The notes: generated by a model from the sequence alone, not told the origin. Counted from the first letter of the stretch, positions 1 through 9,191 are shown. The stretch: 54,802 nt of DNA from Caulobacter sp. (GCA_026225565.1 JAMFTA010000055.1:1-54802); one strand, 5' to 3'. A program made the numbers and translations.

Positions 1-122
1 ACTGCTCATCGGTCAAACAATCAGGATCAACGGCCGCCATCAGGACTGATCTCCAAAAATCAGCCTTGAATCACAACTCCCTTCGCCAGGGAATCCCACA
101 GCCCTTAAATCCTGACTACGTC

Positions 123-659
123 CTAGCCCGCCGGCGGCTCCGCCACCGCCCGCACCACCGCATTGGCCGCCTTGGCCAGGCGGACCAGTTCGGGGGGCGC
201 ATCCTCGGGCGCCTCGCTGACCGAGGCCGCCAGCTCTTGGGCCAGCTTCAGCAGCAAAGGGGCGTTGGCGATCAGCCGCGCCTGCCACTCGATCTTGACA
301 GGATCGCGGTCGTATTCTGCGCCGGGGGTGCGCCAGCCGCCCCAATCGTTGGCGTCGGTGACCACCACGGGAAAGGTGCCAGGGAAGGGATGGTGGGCGG
401 ATTCCTCGGGCGCCTGCCACTTGTTGCGCGCCCGCATCAGCCGCCAGGGGCCGACGTCCGGGGTGATCGTCCCCTCGGCCACATCCTCGGCCTTCAACTC
501 GTCGGCGCGAAACTCCCGGCCAAGGCCTACCTCATAGGTGATCTTGACCGGCTCATCGAAGCCCTTGGTCCAGATCGGAATCAGTTTTTCGATGGTGGCC
601 CAGGCGCCCACGGCCTCGACCCAGACCTTCTGATGCTTGTGAAACTGAGCTTTAGCCAC
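123..659 (-). CDS. Conserved hypothetical protein, 178 aa
   Basis: This is a complete soluble-looking ORF with ATG start and no signal peptide or membrane segment. It begins MAKAQFHKHQKVWVEAVG and is rich in Trp and acidic residues (a WGGWRTPG stretch lies near residue 107), followed by an Ala/Leu-rich helical C-terminal third. I do not recognise a named domain. Codon use is like the backbone (G/C in third positions), so it is probably a native gene. It stands alone, with its own short upstream gap of about 100 bases before the next minus-strand gene's end. The overlapping plus-strand reading frames here lack family resemblance and are taken as shadows. No function is proposed. Confidence 0.6.
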   Translation of the reverse strand: MAKAQFHKHQKVWVEAVGAWATIEKLIPIWTKGFDEPVKITYEVGLGREFRADELKAEDVAEGTITPDVGPWRLMRARNKWQAPEESAHHPFPGTFPVVVTDANDWGGWRTPGAEYDRDPVKIEWQARLIANAPLLLKLAQELAASVSEAPEDAPPELVRLAKAANAVVRAVAEPPAG

Positions 660-763
660 GCCGCCGTCCCTGAACTGTGCGGCCGGAGTTTGCCTTCAAA
701 AGCTTGACGCGAGGTCAATCTTTCCAAGTCCCTCGCAGGCGCTCATCCCGGTCGAAAGGGCGC

Positions 764-1780
764 CTAAGCCTGTAGCTCGGCAGCGACGGCGCTCAGGTAG
801 CTGCGCCAGCGCTGGCCCATGTGGGCTGTGGTGTAGCGGTCCAAGACCGTCCGCCGGGCCAGGGCGATCACCGGCGCGCGTTCCGGGGCCAGGGCGGCGA
901 TGACGGCGGCGGCTAGGGTCTGGGGGTCGGGATCGGGCGGCAGGCCGACCACCAACCCTGGATGGTCCAGCGCAACGCCCACGGCCGTGGCTGCCACGGG
1001 CACGCCCGCGTGCCAGGCCTCCGCCATCACCAGGGAGAAGCCTTCGGTGAGGCTGGCCACGATGCAGACGTCCATGGCCGCGTAGAAGTCGCCGATGTTG
1101 CTCGCCTGCTCTGGAGAGACGAAGCGGCAGTCGGCCAGGGCGGCGGCCTTCGCGGCCAGGGCTGGGTTCTGCGCGTGGGGGCCGATGTAGAGGGCAACGG
1201 CGCCGGGAATTAGCGCCGCCGCCCGAGCCGCCGCCAGCGGGTTCTTGCCAAGGCTCCAGCGGCCGACAAAGCCGATGACGATGGCTGAGGGGGGAATATC
1301 CAGGCCGCCGCGCACCGCCCCTCGATCGCGCAGGGGCGCCAGCCGCTCCACATCGACGCCATTGGGGATAGTGGTCACCTCCACGCCCGGGGGGAAGGCG
1401 GCGCGGGCCACTTCAGAGACCGCGACCCCTTTTAGATAGCCGCCATGGGCCATGATCCCCTTGTAGTAGTTGTTCATTCCGTGGGCGACGGCGATCACGC
1501 GGCGACTGTGGCGGGTCACGATATCGATCTCGCTGGGGGCGATGACCAGGGCGTCTGAGGGGATATCCTCCAAGGCGAGCCTTTCCCACGATTGCAGCAG
1601 CCCCTCGGCCGTCGCGTCTATCGCCACGTCCCGAGTTGCGGACAGCCGCCAGGGCAGGGCGGACAGGCCCTTGGCCATGGCGTGAACCCATTGCTCGGTT
1701 CCGCCCACGTCGAAGCCGGGCAGATGGAAGTGAAGATGGGGACGCGCCAGTGCCGGCTCCTCAAGGGGATAGAGGTTCAC
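764..1780 (-). CDS. Glycosyltransferase family 4 (GT-B fold)
   Basis: This is a predicted sugar transferase that moves a nucleotide-sugar residue to a lipid, polysaccharide or protein acceptor at the inner face of the membrane. The N-terminal half has the glycine-rich acceptor-side loop FDVGGTEQWVHAM (residues 23-35). The linker IPNGVDVERL (138-147) and FVGRWSLGKNP (171-181) are typical GT4 signatures. The donor-site E-x7-E type motif is TEGFSLVMAEAW (245-256). At 338 residues it is slightly short but complete for the family. It is divergent from the GT2 gene at 1986, with a 205-base gap that should hold both promoters. The glycosyltransferases around it suggest surface polysaccharide work. 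Donor and acceptor cannot be told from sequence. Confidence 0.85.
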   Translation of the reverse strand: MNLYPLEEPALARPHLHFHLPGFDVGGTEQWVHAMAKGLSALPWRLSATRDVAIDATAEGLLQSWERLALEDIPSDALVIAPSEIDIVTRHSRRVIAVAHGMNNYYKGIMAHGGYLKGVAVSEVARAAFPPGVEVTTIPNGVDVERLAPLRDRGAVRGGLDIPPSAIVIGFVGRWSLGKNPLAAARAAALIPGAVALYIGPHAQNPALAAKAAALADCRFVSPEQASNIGDFYAAMDVCIVASLTEGFSLVMAEAWHAGVPVAATAVGVALDHPGLVVGLPPDPDPQTLAAAVIAALAPERAPVIALARRTVLDRYTTAHMGQRWRSYLSAVAAELQA

Positions 1781-1985
1781 CGCGCTTGAGGCGCCCTGGT
1801 CAGGCTCCCGCGCGGCGCGGCAGATTTGGACGCCAAGTCCTCGGCGCGCAAGGCGTCACCTTGGCGGATCGCGGCCGGTTTGCGCCAAGGCCGTCGTCTC
1901 TGGCGGTTTTGATCCAGTTGGCGGATAAGACGCGCCGTGACGAACGGACCGCCGCTCCAGTGAAGCGTTCGATGAGGGACGGATT

Positions 1986-2861
1986 TTGAAGGGTATAAGC
2001 TCTGTCCTGCGCCGGTTTGGGATCGGCGGGCGAAAGCCGTCATCTGCGGCGCGTGAAGCGCCCCTGTTCACCATCGTCATTCCCACCTGCGACCGGCCGG
2101 GCGCCTTGGCCCGGGCGCTGCAGAGCGTCCGCCAGCAGAGCGACCCCCGCTGGAGCGTGATCGTCGTGGACGACGGGTTGATGCCCACAACGGTGTCTGA
2201 TGCCGACGCCCTGGGCCTCGATCTTCAGGTGATCCGAACCAGCGGCCGGATCGGCGCCCCGGCGGCGCGCAACCTCGGCATGGGGAGCGCCAAGACCCCA
2301 TGGATCGTCTTCCTGGACGACGACGATGAATTCTTGCCCCACTTCCTCGCCAATCTGGCGGCGGGCGTGGGCGATCATGAGGGACGCGGGGTGCTGGCGA
2401 TCACCGACCTGCTCGTGCTCGACTACGACAAGGCGGGCGCGCTGCTGCGCGAACGCATCAAGACCTTCACATCGGCTCAAACGCCCCTCGGGCACGACAT
2501 CCATCAAGCGCTCAGGACCGGCATGTCGGGCTTGGCGATCAACCGCTTGGCGCTGCAGCAGGCGGGGCCGATGGACACCAGCTATCGGGTGATGGACGAT
2601 TCCGAGTGGATCCTAAGGTTGGTCGAGGCGGGCAGCCAGATCGTTTTCGTCTCGCCTCCTGGCGTGCGGGTGCACAGCGACGCCAGCATCGATCGCCTGT
2701 CGAACGCCCACTATTTCGACGAGCGGATCGCCGAATGCCGGCGAGCCAAGGACCGTTATCAGACCCTGGGCGGCCGGTTTCCCGGCCTCGGCGAGCTGTT
2801 TGACGCTATCATCACGGGGCTGGAGCGGCAGATGGCCCTCGCGCCCAACAGCCCGCCCTAG
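1986..2861 (+). CDS. Glycosyltransferase family 2 (GT-A fold)
   Basis: This is an inverting GT2-type transferase that uses a nucleotide sugar with a divalent metal. The entry strand is FTIVIPTCDRP (28-38), followed by VIVVDDG (58-64). The metal-binding DxD-type cluster is FLDDDDEF (109-116), in the context PWIVFLDDDDE. No membrane segments are seen, so it is probably cytosolic. The start used is TTG at 1986; the first family-like residues come about 27 codons later, so a later start is possible. Its 3' end overlaps the convergent aminotransferase end by four bases. Together with the GT4 genes at 764 and 4012 it probably belongs to a surface glycan locus, which is inference. Confidence 0.82.
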   Translation: MKGISSVLRRFGIGGRKPSSAAREAPLFTIVIPTCDRPGALARALQSVRQQSDPRWSVIVVDDGLMPTTVSDADALGLDLQVIRTSGRIGAPAARNLGMGSAKTPWIVFLDDDDEFLPHFLANLAAGVGDHEGRGVLAITDLLVLDYDKAGALLRERIKTFTSAQTPLGHDIHQALRTGMSGLAINRLALQQAGPMDTSYRVMDDSEWILRLVEAGSQIVFVSPPGVRVHSDASIDRLSNAHYFDERIAECRRAKDRYQTLGGRFPGLGELFDAIITGLERQMALAPNSPP

Positions 2862-4015
2862 CCGAAAAGGCGCTTGGCCTTGGCCAGAGCTTCGATCCCT
2901 GCGTCAAGCGTCGCGTCCTTCTTGGCGTGGCAGAGGCGGACGATGGCGGTCACCGGGGCCTCCGCATAAAAGGCCGACACCGGGATGGCCGCCACCCCGG
3001 CCTCCTTAACCGCGCGTAGGCAGAAGCTGCGGTCGTCCAGGGCGACGCCCGAGGCGGCCAGGTCGATGTTGAGGAAATAGGTGCCCTGGCTCGGCAGCAC
3101 CGCATAGCCGGCGTCCCTCAGCCCATCCGACAGTCGGTCGCGCGAGCGCTGGTAGCCGGCCTTCAGCGCGTCGAAATAGGCGTCGTCCTTGCCAAGCCCA
3201 TAGGCCAGAGCCGCCTGGGTGGCCGGATTGACGGCGAAGGCGATGAACTGGTGGGCCTTGGCGATGACGGCGGCGAGGGCCGGCGGGGCGCAGACCCAGC
3301 CCACCTTCCAGCCGGTGAGGGAGAAGATCTTTCCCCCCGAGCCGATCTTCACGCAGCGCTCCGCCATGCCCGGCAGGGTCGCCAGGGAGATATGCCGCCG
3401 TCCGTCGAACAGGATCTGCTCCCACACCTCGTCGCAGAGGGCCACCACGTCGAACCGCCGGCAAAAATCCGCCAGCAAGGTCAGCTGATCCTCTCCATAG
3501 ACCACGGCGGCCGGGTTCTGGGGCGAGTTGAAGACGACCAGCCGGGTCTTCTCATTGAACACGGCCTCAAGGTCCGCCTCGGTGATCCGCCACTCCGGCG
3601 GCTTCAGGCTGACGAAGCGGGGTACGCCCCCGGCCTGCAGCACCAGGGGCAGGTAGACGTCGAACATGGGCTGGAACAGCACCACCTCGTCCCCCGGCGC
3701 GACCAGGGCGAGGATTGAGGCGGCCAGACCCTCGGTCGCGCCGGCGGTAACCACGATCTGTGCGTCCGGATCGAGGGCGAGCCCCTGGAAACGGCGGTAG
3801 TGATCGGCGACGGCGGCGCGCAGCGCCGGCGAGCCCAGCATGGGGGCATATTGATTGGAGCCGTGCAGGATCGCTTCGGCGGCCTTGGCGCGCACGTCGT
3901 CCGGCCCGTTGCTGTCGGGAAAGCCCTGACCCAGGTTCACCGCGTCGTGGCGCCGGGCGAGGCCCGACATCTCCTCGAAAACCGTGGTCTGGAGCCCCGA
4001 GAACAGGGGGTTCAA
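2858..4015 (-). CDS. PLP-dependent class I/II aminotransferase
   Basis: This is a fold-type I aminotransferase of the kynurenine/methionine aminotransferase subgroup, often annotated as YbdL-like or N-succinyldiaminopimelate aminotransferase-like. The N-terminus MNPLFSGLQTTVFEEMSGLA and NLGQGFPD (27-34) are characteristic. Substrate/PLP contacts are NSPQNPA (163-169) and the PLP-ring Asp in LCDEVWE (193-199). The Schiff-base Lys is K229 in GSGGKIFSLTGWKVGW, where the more usual SGSK reads SGGK. The length of 385 residues fits the family. Its start overlaps the stop of the upstream GT4 gene in an ATGA, which indicates one transcript with translational coupling. The exact amino donor is not decidable. 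Confidence 0.88.
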   Translation of the reverse strand: MNPLFSGLQTTVFEEMSGLARRHDAVNLGQGFPDSNGPDDVRAKAAEAILHGSNQYAPMLGSPALRAAVADHYRRFQGLALDPDAQIVVTAGATEGLAASILALVAPGDEVVLFQPMFDVYLPLVLQAGGVPRFVSLKPPEWRITEADLEAVFNEKTRLVVFNSPQNPAAVVYGEDQLTLLADFCRRFDVVALCDEVWEQILFDGRRHISLATLPGMAERCVKIGSGGKIFSLTGWKVGWVCAPPALAAVIAKAHQFIAFAVNPATQAALAYGLGKDDAYFDALKAGYQRSRDRLSDGLRDAGYAVLPSQGTYFLNIDLAASGVALDDRSFCLRAVKEAGVAAIPVSAFYAEAPVTAIVRLCHAKKDATLDAGIEALAKAKRLFG

Positions 4016-5190
4016 AACGATGGCGCCAGGTTCATTCGCGGCCGGAGCGGAACCACCACCGAGCTTGCGCGCGGCGGCGCGCCGCAGAGACCGGCGTAGA
4101 GGGCCGAGAGATTCTCGAAGGTGGCGTCCCAGCTATGGCGCTCTTCCGCCCGCCGCCGCGCCGCCAGGCCGATCTCCTGCACGTCCCGGGCGAACAGGGC
4201 CTCGATGGCCTCGGCCATGGCGGCGGGCGCAGCGCGGGGGGCCAGCTGACCCACCTCTTCGTCCACCAACTCGCCGATGCCCCCGGACGCCACCCCAACC
4301 ATGGGCAGGCCGCAGGCCATGGCCTCCAGCGCCACCAGGCCAAAGGGCTCGCGATCGTTGGCGTGGACGAAGGCGTCGCAGGAGGCCAGGAGCCGCGCCA
4401 CTTCGCCGGGATCGCGCACATAGTCGATGAGGCTCGTATTGGCCTGGGGCTTGGCCAGGGCGCCGGCGCCCACCAGCATCAGGTGATAGTCGGGGCCGAG
4501 CTTGGCCACCGCCTCCAGCAAAACCTCGATATTCTTTTCCCGCGCCGCGCGGCCGGCGAACACTAAGAGCTTGCTGTCGGCCTTCAGGCCCAGCTGGCGG
4601 CGCACCCCCTCGCGGTCGGCCATGGCGGGATGGAAGAGGTCGGTGTCGACGCCCAAGGGCTGCACCGTCACCCGCGGCACCCCGGCATAGGCCAGGCGCT
4701 CGGCGATGTGGCGGCTGGGGGCCACCACCCGGTCGAAGCGGCGAAATAGCTGCGCCCACCGGCGGCGCACCGGCGGCTCGGCCCATTCGCCCAGATGCAG
4801 GGCGGCGAGGGCGGCGGGATCGGAATGGCAAAAGCCCACCACCGGCGCGCCCACCCGCTCTCCCGCCTCCAGCGCCGCATGGCCGGGACCGTAAGGGTCC
4901 CCCGCCTCGATCACGTCCGGTCGAAGCCGCACCAGATGGTCGGCCCACCGCTTGATAGAGGTCGGGCAGCGATAGCCGTCGGCGAAGGGCAGATTGGGCG
5001 CGGCTATGGTCATCATCCCCCCGCTGCGCTGGGTGTCCTCGCCCGGCACCACCAGGGTGTGGCGAATCCCGGGGCGATGGCGGGCCAGCCAGGCGCCCTT
5101 GGCGGTGAGGTAGCGCTTCACCCCGCCGGACCGGGGTGCGAAGAGCATGGTGGTGTCGATCAGGTGGGGAGCGGTGCGGCTGCGCTCCAT
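4012..5190 (-). CDS. Glycosyltransferase family 4 (GT-B fold), second copy
   Basis: This is a second GT4-type transferase, unlike the one at 764. It begins MERSRTAPHLIDTTM and shows the acceptor-side loop RSGGVKRYL, then VQPLGVDTDLFHP, FAGRAAREKN and the donor-site motif EPFGLVALEAMACGLPMVG. This is the standard GT4 order. The frame stays open upstream to 5313, so an ATG there would add 41 residues. I prefer 5190 because family similarity begins soon after it, but neither start has a clear Shine-Dalgarno sequence. The 3' end overlaps the aminotransferase start by four bases, so the two genes are likely co-transcribed. Substrate unknown. Confidence 0.83.
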   Translation of the reverse strand: MERSRTAPHLIDTTMLFAPRSGGVKRYLTAKGAWLARHRPGIRHTLVVPGEDTQRSGGMMTIAAPNLPFADGYRCPTSIKRWADHLVRLRPDVIEAGDPYGPGHAALEAGERVGAPVVGFCHSDPAALAALHLGEWAEPPVRRRWAQLFRRFDRVVAPSRHIAERLAYAGVPRVTVQPLGVDTDLFHPAMADREGVRRQLGLKADSKLLVFAGRAAREKNIEVLLEAVAKLGPDYHLMLVGAGALAKPQANTSLIDYVRDPGEVARLLASCDAFVHANDREPFGLVALEAMACGLPMVGVASGGIGELVDEEVGQLAPRAAPAAMAEAIEALFARDVQEIGLAARRRAEERHSWDATFENLSALYAGLCGAPPRASSVVVPLRPRMNLAPSF

Positions 5191-5410
5191 TTCGGGGTCG
5201 ATCCACGCCCGACTGATAGCGTCTATGCCGTGGAACAGGCGATCGGGGCGCAGCTGAAGATCGAACACCAATGGACGTCCCTTTCCACCAAGATCACCAA
5301 TCGCTAAGTCCAACGCACGGAACGTTGTTTTCGTTCGCTGGGCTGGGCTCCATGGTCGGGAACGATAAGGCGAGGGTCAAGCCTGAACACCTGCTGAACG
5401 GAGCCATGGC

Positions 5411-6586
5411 GTGCATGTGATCGTGGTGGGCGCAGGTCTGGGCGGGCTGGCCCTGGCCCTGGCCCTGGCGCGGGCCGGGATCGACGCCACGGCGGTCGAA
5501 CAGGCAGAGGCATTCGGCGAGGTGGGCGCGGGGCTGCAGCTCAGCCCCAACGCCATGGGTGCGCTGCGGTCCTTGGGGGCGGAAGAGGCGGTGCGGGCCG
5601 CAGGCTTCGCCCCGCAGGCGGCCGAGGTACGGAGCCACCGCGGCGCCCTGTTGCTGAAAAATCCCTTGGGCGCGGCGGCCGAGGCCCGTTGGGGCGCCCC
5701 CTATCTGCAGATCCACCGGGCCGATCTGCACGCCATTCTCTTGCAGGCGGTGCAGGAGGTTGGACGCACCACCCTGCGCCTCGGCGCGCGGGTGGCGGCG
5801 GTGGAGGCGGGCGGCGTGGTGCTGGAGGGCGGCGAGCGCCTGACCGGCGACGCCGTGATCGGCTGCGACGGGGTGCGCTCAGTTGTGCGCGCCGCGCTCT
5901 GGGGCGAGGGGGCGGCGCGCTCCACCGGCGACGTGGCCTGGCGGGGCGTCGTGCCGGCGGACCGGTTGCCGGCCGGGCTGATCGCGCCCATGGCCGCCGT
6001 CTGGACCGGCCCCCACCGCCACTTCGTCCACTACCCGGTGCGCGGCGGGGCCCTGATCAACTTCATCGCCGTCACCGAGGAGAAGCACTGGCGGATCGAA
6101 TCCTGGTCCGAGCCGGGAGACAAGGCGGCCTTGGCGGCGGAGTTCACCGGCTGGCCGCCCTCGGTGCAGGCGTTGATCGCCGGGGCGGACAGCGTCATGC
6201 GCTGGGCCCTCTATGGCCGCCCGCCGCTTCCCCGCTGGTCGAAGGGGAGCGCGAGCCTCTTGGGCGACGCCGCCCACCCCATGCTCCCCTTCCTGGCCCA
6301 GGGCGCGGCCATGGCCATCGAGGACGCGGTGGTGCTGGCCCGCTGTCTTGCGAGCGGGGAGGGGACCGAGCCTTCGCTGGCCCGCTATGAAGAGGCCCGC
6401 CGCGCTCGCACCGCCAAGGTTCAGGCGTGGTCCCGCCGCAACGCGACCCTCTTCCATCTGCCCGGTCCGGCGACGAGGGCGGCCTTCGGCGGCGCCGCCC
6501 TGATCGACCGCGTCACCCCCGGCGGCGGGGCTGGGCGCTTCGACTGGCTCTATGGCTATGACGCCGCAGCCACGCGTGTTTGGTAA
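5411..6586 (+). CDS. FAD-dependent monooxygenase, salicylate hydroxylase/UbiH-like
   Basis: This is a group A flavoprotein monooxygenase using NAD(P)H and O2 on an aromatic or similar small substrate. The Rossmann GAGLGGLA lies at residues 7-14. The conserved Asp-Gly of the NAD(P)H/FAD motif is GCDGVRS (151-157). The second FAD motif is LLGDAAHPMLPFLAQG (284-299). Its 391 residues match 6-hydroxynicotinate/salicylate monooxygenase-like proteins. The start is GTG at 5411; the ATG at 5406 is out of frame. No partner genes for an aromatic pathway are adjacent, so the substrate remains open. It is divergent from the GT4/aminotransferase operon across about 220 bases. Confidence 0.85.
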   Translation: MHVIVVGAGLGGLALALALARAGIDATAVEQAEAFGEVGAGLQLSPNAMGALRSLGAEEAVRAAGFAPQAAEVRSHRGALLLKNPLGAAAEARWGAPYLQIHRADLHAILLQAVQEVGRTTLRLGARVAAVEAGGVVLEGGERLTGDAVIGCDGVRSVVRAALWGEGAARSTGDVAWRGVVPADRLPAGLIAPMAAVWTGPHRHFVHYPVRGGALINFIAVTEEKHWRIESWSEPGDKAALAAEFTGWPPSVQALIAGADSVMRWALYGRPPLPRWSKGSASLLGDAAHPMLPFLAQGAAMAIEDAVVLARCLASGEGTEPSLARYEEARRARTAKVQAWSRRNATLFHLPGPATRAAFGGAALIDRVTPGGGAGRFDWLYGYDAAATRVW

Positions 6587-6590
6587 TGTC

Positions 6591-7292
6591 TCAGTTCAAA
6601 TTTCCTGGACCGTTTTTGTGACCGAAGACCCATGTGATCCACAAAGACTTCAGGAGCGCGAACTGCCGGTCAACTTTGGCCCCGAGACCTTGCCTGCGCT
6701 TTATTGCTGGTCGACCGTTCAGAGTTTCACCAACGTCTAGAAACTCGTCTATATTTTTCGAAAGAAGGAGGGGGTAGTGTTTCTGAATTGTCTCCTCTGG
6801 CCAATCCCACCACTTAACAAGGAGAAGTCGTTCAATCTGTTGCGGAGTAAATCGCCATCGCCGGATTTTAGCGGGATTGCCGGCTACAATAGCATAATCT
6901 GGAACATCCTTCGTTACCACGGCATATGCGGAAACGCATGCCCCGTTCCCGATCTTTACTCCCGATAATATCGCCGATCCCTGGCCAAGCCATACGTCGT
7001 GACCCAATAAAACGTCACCCCGACTATGAGGGTGGCCTGGGATGGATACAGCTTCAGGATCTAAAGCGCTAAACGGAAAAGTAGTAATCCAATCCGTTCG
7101 ATGATTGCCGCCTAAAAATATGCTGACTTCAGAACCGATGGAGCAAAAATTCCCAGCATGGAATTTTTGTCCTTCACCCCAAGAAAGTATCCGTGGATCG
7201 CCGTATGAATTCAATCCGGCAGTATACCCCATGCCAGGATATATTGCATCGAGATATTCTTGCAGAAACGGGACGCCACGGATAAGATTCAT
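6591..7292 (-). CDS. CatB-like hexapeptide-repeat O-acetyltransferase
   Basis: This is a left-handed beta-helix acyltransferase of the xenobiotic (CatB/Vat) type, transferring acetyl from acetyl-CoA to a hydroxyl. Visible signatures are FHAGNFCSIGSEVSIFLGG, then DVLLGHDVWLGQGSAILSGV, and the CoA-side SAYAVVTKDVPDYAIVAGNPAK. These are hexapeptide repeats with the extended loop found in CatB. The catalytic-type His is expected in LGGNHRTDW. The C-terminal 80 residues extend beyond the usual core and are unassigned. The gene is clearly AT-richer and uses more A/T third positions than its neighbours, which suggests recent transfer. Near the glycan genes it could modify a surface sugar; this is inferred. 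Antibiotic resistance cannot be claimed. Confidence 0.8.
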   Translation of the reverse strand: MNLIRGVPFLQEYLDAIYPGMGYTAGLNSYGDPRILSWGEGQKFHAGNFCSIGSEVSIFLGGNHRTDWITTFPFSALDPEAVSIPGHPHSRGDVLLGHDVWLGQGSAILSGVKIGNGACVSAYAVVTKDVPDYAIVAGNPAKIRRWRFTPQQIERLLLVKWWDWPEETIQKHYPLLLSKNIDEFLDVGETLNGRPAIKRRQGLGAKVDRQFALLKSLWITWVFGHKNGPGNLN

Positions 7293-7568
7293 GATGATGG
7301 GGCCTTAGCATCTAATCTAAAGATCGGATCGCTTGTGTATCTGCTTAGCCTTTCAGGCGAAAGCCTCAAAGGGTGAAATGTATCACAACGCCTGCGCGGC
7401 CTGAGATAGTCGAGGTGGCTGGCATGCCTCGACGGCGGATTCGAACGGCGACACCACCGCGTCTAACTTCGGTTGGCGCGGGGCCTTGCGAAGGCCTATA
7501 TTCTGAGGTCAAAGCGCGCGTCGCGTCCCGCCGCGCAGGATTGGCCCGGTGGGCAAGGAGCAAACGTC

Positions 7569-7790
7569 ATGATGGGTAGCCTCAGCCCAATGCACTGGAT
7601 CATCATCCTGGTGGTCGCAGCGCTCGTCTTCGGCGGCCGTGGCAAGCTGTCTGGCCTGATGGGCGACGCCGCCAAGGGCATCAAGGCCTTTCGCGACGGC
7701 CTGAAGGAAGAGGACAAGCCCGCCGCAGCGGTCGCCCCCACCCCCTTGCCGCCCGTGGCCGTTCCCGAGCGGGAAGAGATTAAGCCATAA
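7569..7790 (+). CDS. tatA: Sec-independent translocase subunit TatA
   Basis: TatA forms the size-fitting channel of the twin-arginine export system for folded proteins in the inner membrane. The 73-residue protein has one N-terminal membrane helix ([15 protein letters not shown]), then the conserved Phe-Gly hinge region [11 protein letters not shown], an amphipathic helix ([17 protein letters not shown]) and a Pro-rich tail. The start at 7569 is chosen because AAGGAG stands 8 bases upstream; an in-frame ATG follows directly at 7572, and the open frame upstream to 7473 has no such support. It is the first gene of tatA-tatB-tatC. About 275 bases upstream have no gene and should hold the operon promoter. 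Confidence 0.95.
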   Translation: MMGSLSPMHWIIILVVAALVFGGRGKLSGLMGDAAKGIKAFRDGLKEEDKPAAAVAPTPLPPVAVPEREEIKP

Positions 7791-7843
7791 CTCGCCGCGC
7801 CCGCGCCTGACGGCGCGCCCTAAGCCATAAAGATAGAGCCGGC

Positions 7844-8323
7844 ATGTTTCCCCTAGAACAGGGCGCGTTCGAGATGATCTTGATCGGCGCCATCGCGCTG
7901 ATCGTGGTCGGTCCCAAGGACCTGCCGATGCTGATGCGCAAGGTCGGCCAGTTCACCGCCAAGATGCGCGGTCTGGCCGCCGAATTTCGCGCCAGTTTCG
8001 ACGAGATGGCCCGCCAGTCGGAACTCGACGATCTGAGGAAGGAGGTCGAGGCCCTGCGCACGGGCGCCTCCATCGCCCCGATCAGCCAGGAGATCGACCA
8101 GCACCTCTCGGGCGGCTTCAACCCCTATCCGACGGGCTATCCCTCGGCCCCCGAGGCGACACTTCCCGTGGTGACCAACACACCCGTGGCCGACGTGGCA
8201 CCCCCGGCCACGGAGACCGCAGCCGATTCCGCGCCGATCCCAGAAGCCCCGCCCAAGAAACCCCGCGCCCCGCGCAAGCCCAGGGCCAAGCCGGCCGAAA
8301 GCGCCGGGGAGACCGCTGAGTGA
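7844..8323 (+). CDS. tatB: Sec-independent translocase subunit TatB
   Basis: TatB forms the twin-arginine signal receptor with TatC. The N-terminus FEMILIGAIALIVVGPKDLP is the classic TatB membrane helix with the Gly-Pro hinge. A charged amphipathic/coiled region follows (KVGQFTAKMRGLAAEFRASF), ending in an Ala/Pro/Lys-rich low-complexity tail (residues 100-159) that is probably disordered. At 159 residues it has usual length for Caulobacterales. The gap after tatA is 53 bases, and the 3' end overlaps the tatC start in GTGA, so TatB and TatC are likely made in step. Confidence 0.95.
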   Translation: MFPLEQGAFEMILIGAIALIVVGPKDLPMLMRKVGQFTAKMRGLAAEFRASFDEMARQSELDDLRKEVEALRTGASIAPISQEIDQHLSGGFNPYPTGYPSAPEATLPVVTNTPVADVAPPATETAADSAPIPEAPPKKPRAPRKPRAKPAESAGETAE

Positions 8324-9174
8324 GCGCCTATGACGAGGCCGAGATCGAGGGCTCCCGCGCGCCGCTGCTCTCCCATCTGGCGGAGCTGCGCTCGCGGCTG
8401 ATCGTCTGCGCGGCGGCGATCCTGGTGGGCTTCGTGGCCTGTTTCTTCTTCTCGCAAGACATCTACCTCTTTCTGGTGCGCCCGTTCCAGATGGCTTCGG
8501 CGCTGAGCTCCCAGACCCAGAAGCCCGGTCCGTTCGACCTGATCCTGGCCGTCTCCGGCGTCATCCACCCCGTCGCTACGCACACCCCGACTCTGCAGGC
8601 CACCGGGCCCTTGGAGATATTCTTCACCAAGATGAAGCTGGCGGTGTTTGGGGCGGTGGTGGTCACCTTTCCGGTGCTGGCCTGGCAGCTTTATCGCTTC
8701 GTGGCGCCGGGGCTCTATAAGAAGGAGCGGCGGGCGTTTCTGCCCTTCCTGATCGCCTCGCCGGTGCTGTTCTTCCTGGGCGCGGCCCTGGTCTATTTCG
8801 TCATGCTGCCGTTCGTGATGTGGTTTTCCCTGAGCCAGCAGGTGACTTCAACCGCGGTGAACATCGTCCTGATCCCCAAGGTGTCGGACTATCTGGATCT
8901 GGTCACCAAGCTGCTCTTAGCCTTCGGCCTCTGCTTCCAGCTGCCGGTGGTCTTGTCCCTGGCCGGCATTGCGGGCCTGGTGGACGCCAAGCAGCTGGCC
9001 GGGTTCCGCAAATATGCGCTCTTGGGCATTATCGTCGTCTCGGCCATGGTGACCCCGCCGGACATGATCAGCCCCTTCCTGCTCGCCGGGCCCATCTACC
9101 TGCTCTACGAAGGCTCGATCCTCTGCGTGCGGCTGATGCAGCTGCGCCGCAAGCGCGAGGATGCGCTGATCTAA
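8320..9174 (+). CDS. tatC: Sec-independent translocase subunit TatC
   Basis: TatC is the polytopic membrane core that binds twin-arginine signal peptides. The hallmark N-terminal motif is LLSHLAELRSRLI (residues 10-22), followed by six predicted membrane helices. Further signatures are GPLEIFFTKMKLAVFGA, the PGLYKKERRAFLPF segment and a late KYALLGIIVVSAMVTPPDM helix. The length of 284 residues is slightly longer than the E. coli protein, mainly in the first periplasmic loop (about residues 60-90). The start is GTG at 8320, overlapping the tatB stop. It is followed by an inverted repeat that may end the operon before serS. Confidence 0.96.
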   Translation: MSAYDEAEIEGSRAPLLSHLAELRSRLIVCAAAILVGFVACFFFSQDIYLFLVRPFQMASALSSQTQKPGPFDLILAVSGVIHPVATHTPTLQATGPLEIFFTKMKLAVFGAVVVTFPVLAWQLYRFVAPGLYKKERRAFLPFLIASPVLFFLGAALVYFVMLPFVMWFSLSQQVTSTAVNIVLIPKVSDYLDLVTKLLLAFGLCFQLPVVLSLAGIAGLVDAKQLAGFRKYALLGIIVVSAMVTPPDMISPFLLAGPIYLLYEGSILCVRLMQLRRKREDALI

Positions 9175-9191
9175 ACCCACATCAAAAAGGT

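Noticed and set aside
6591-7292. Chloramphenicol or streptogramin resistance gene
   Set aside because: The fold family includes such enzymes, but sequence alone does not support a drug substrate, and the glycan context fits a sugar acetylase equally well.
7425-7500. Possible tRNA upstream of tatA (GGATTCGAAC-like word)
   Set aside because: The arms around this word do not pair into a T-arm, and no acceptor stem or anticodon arm can be drawn on either strand.
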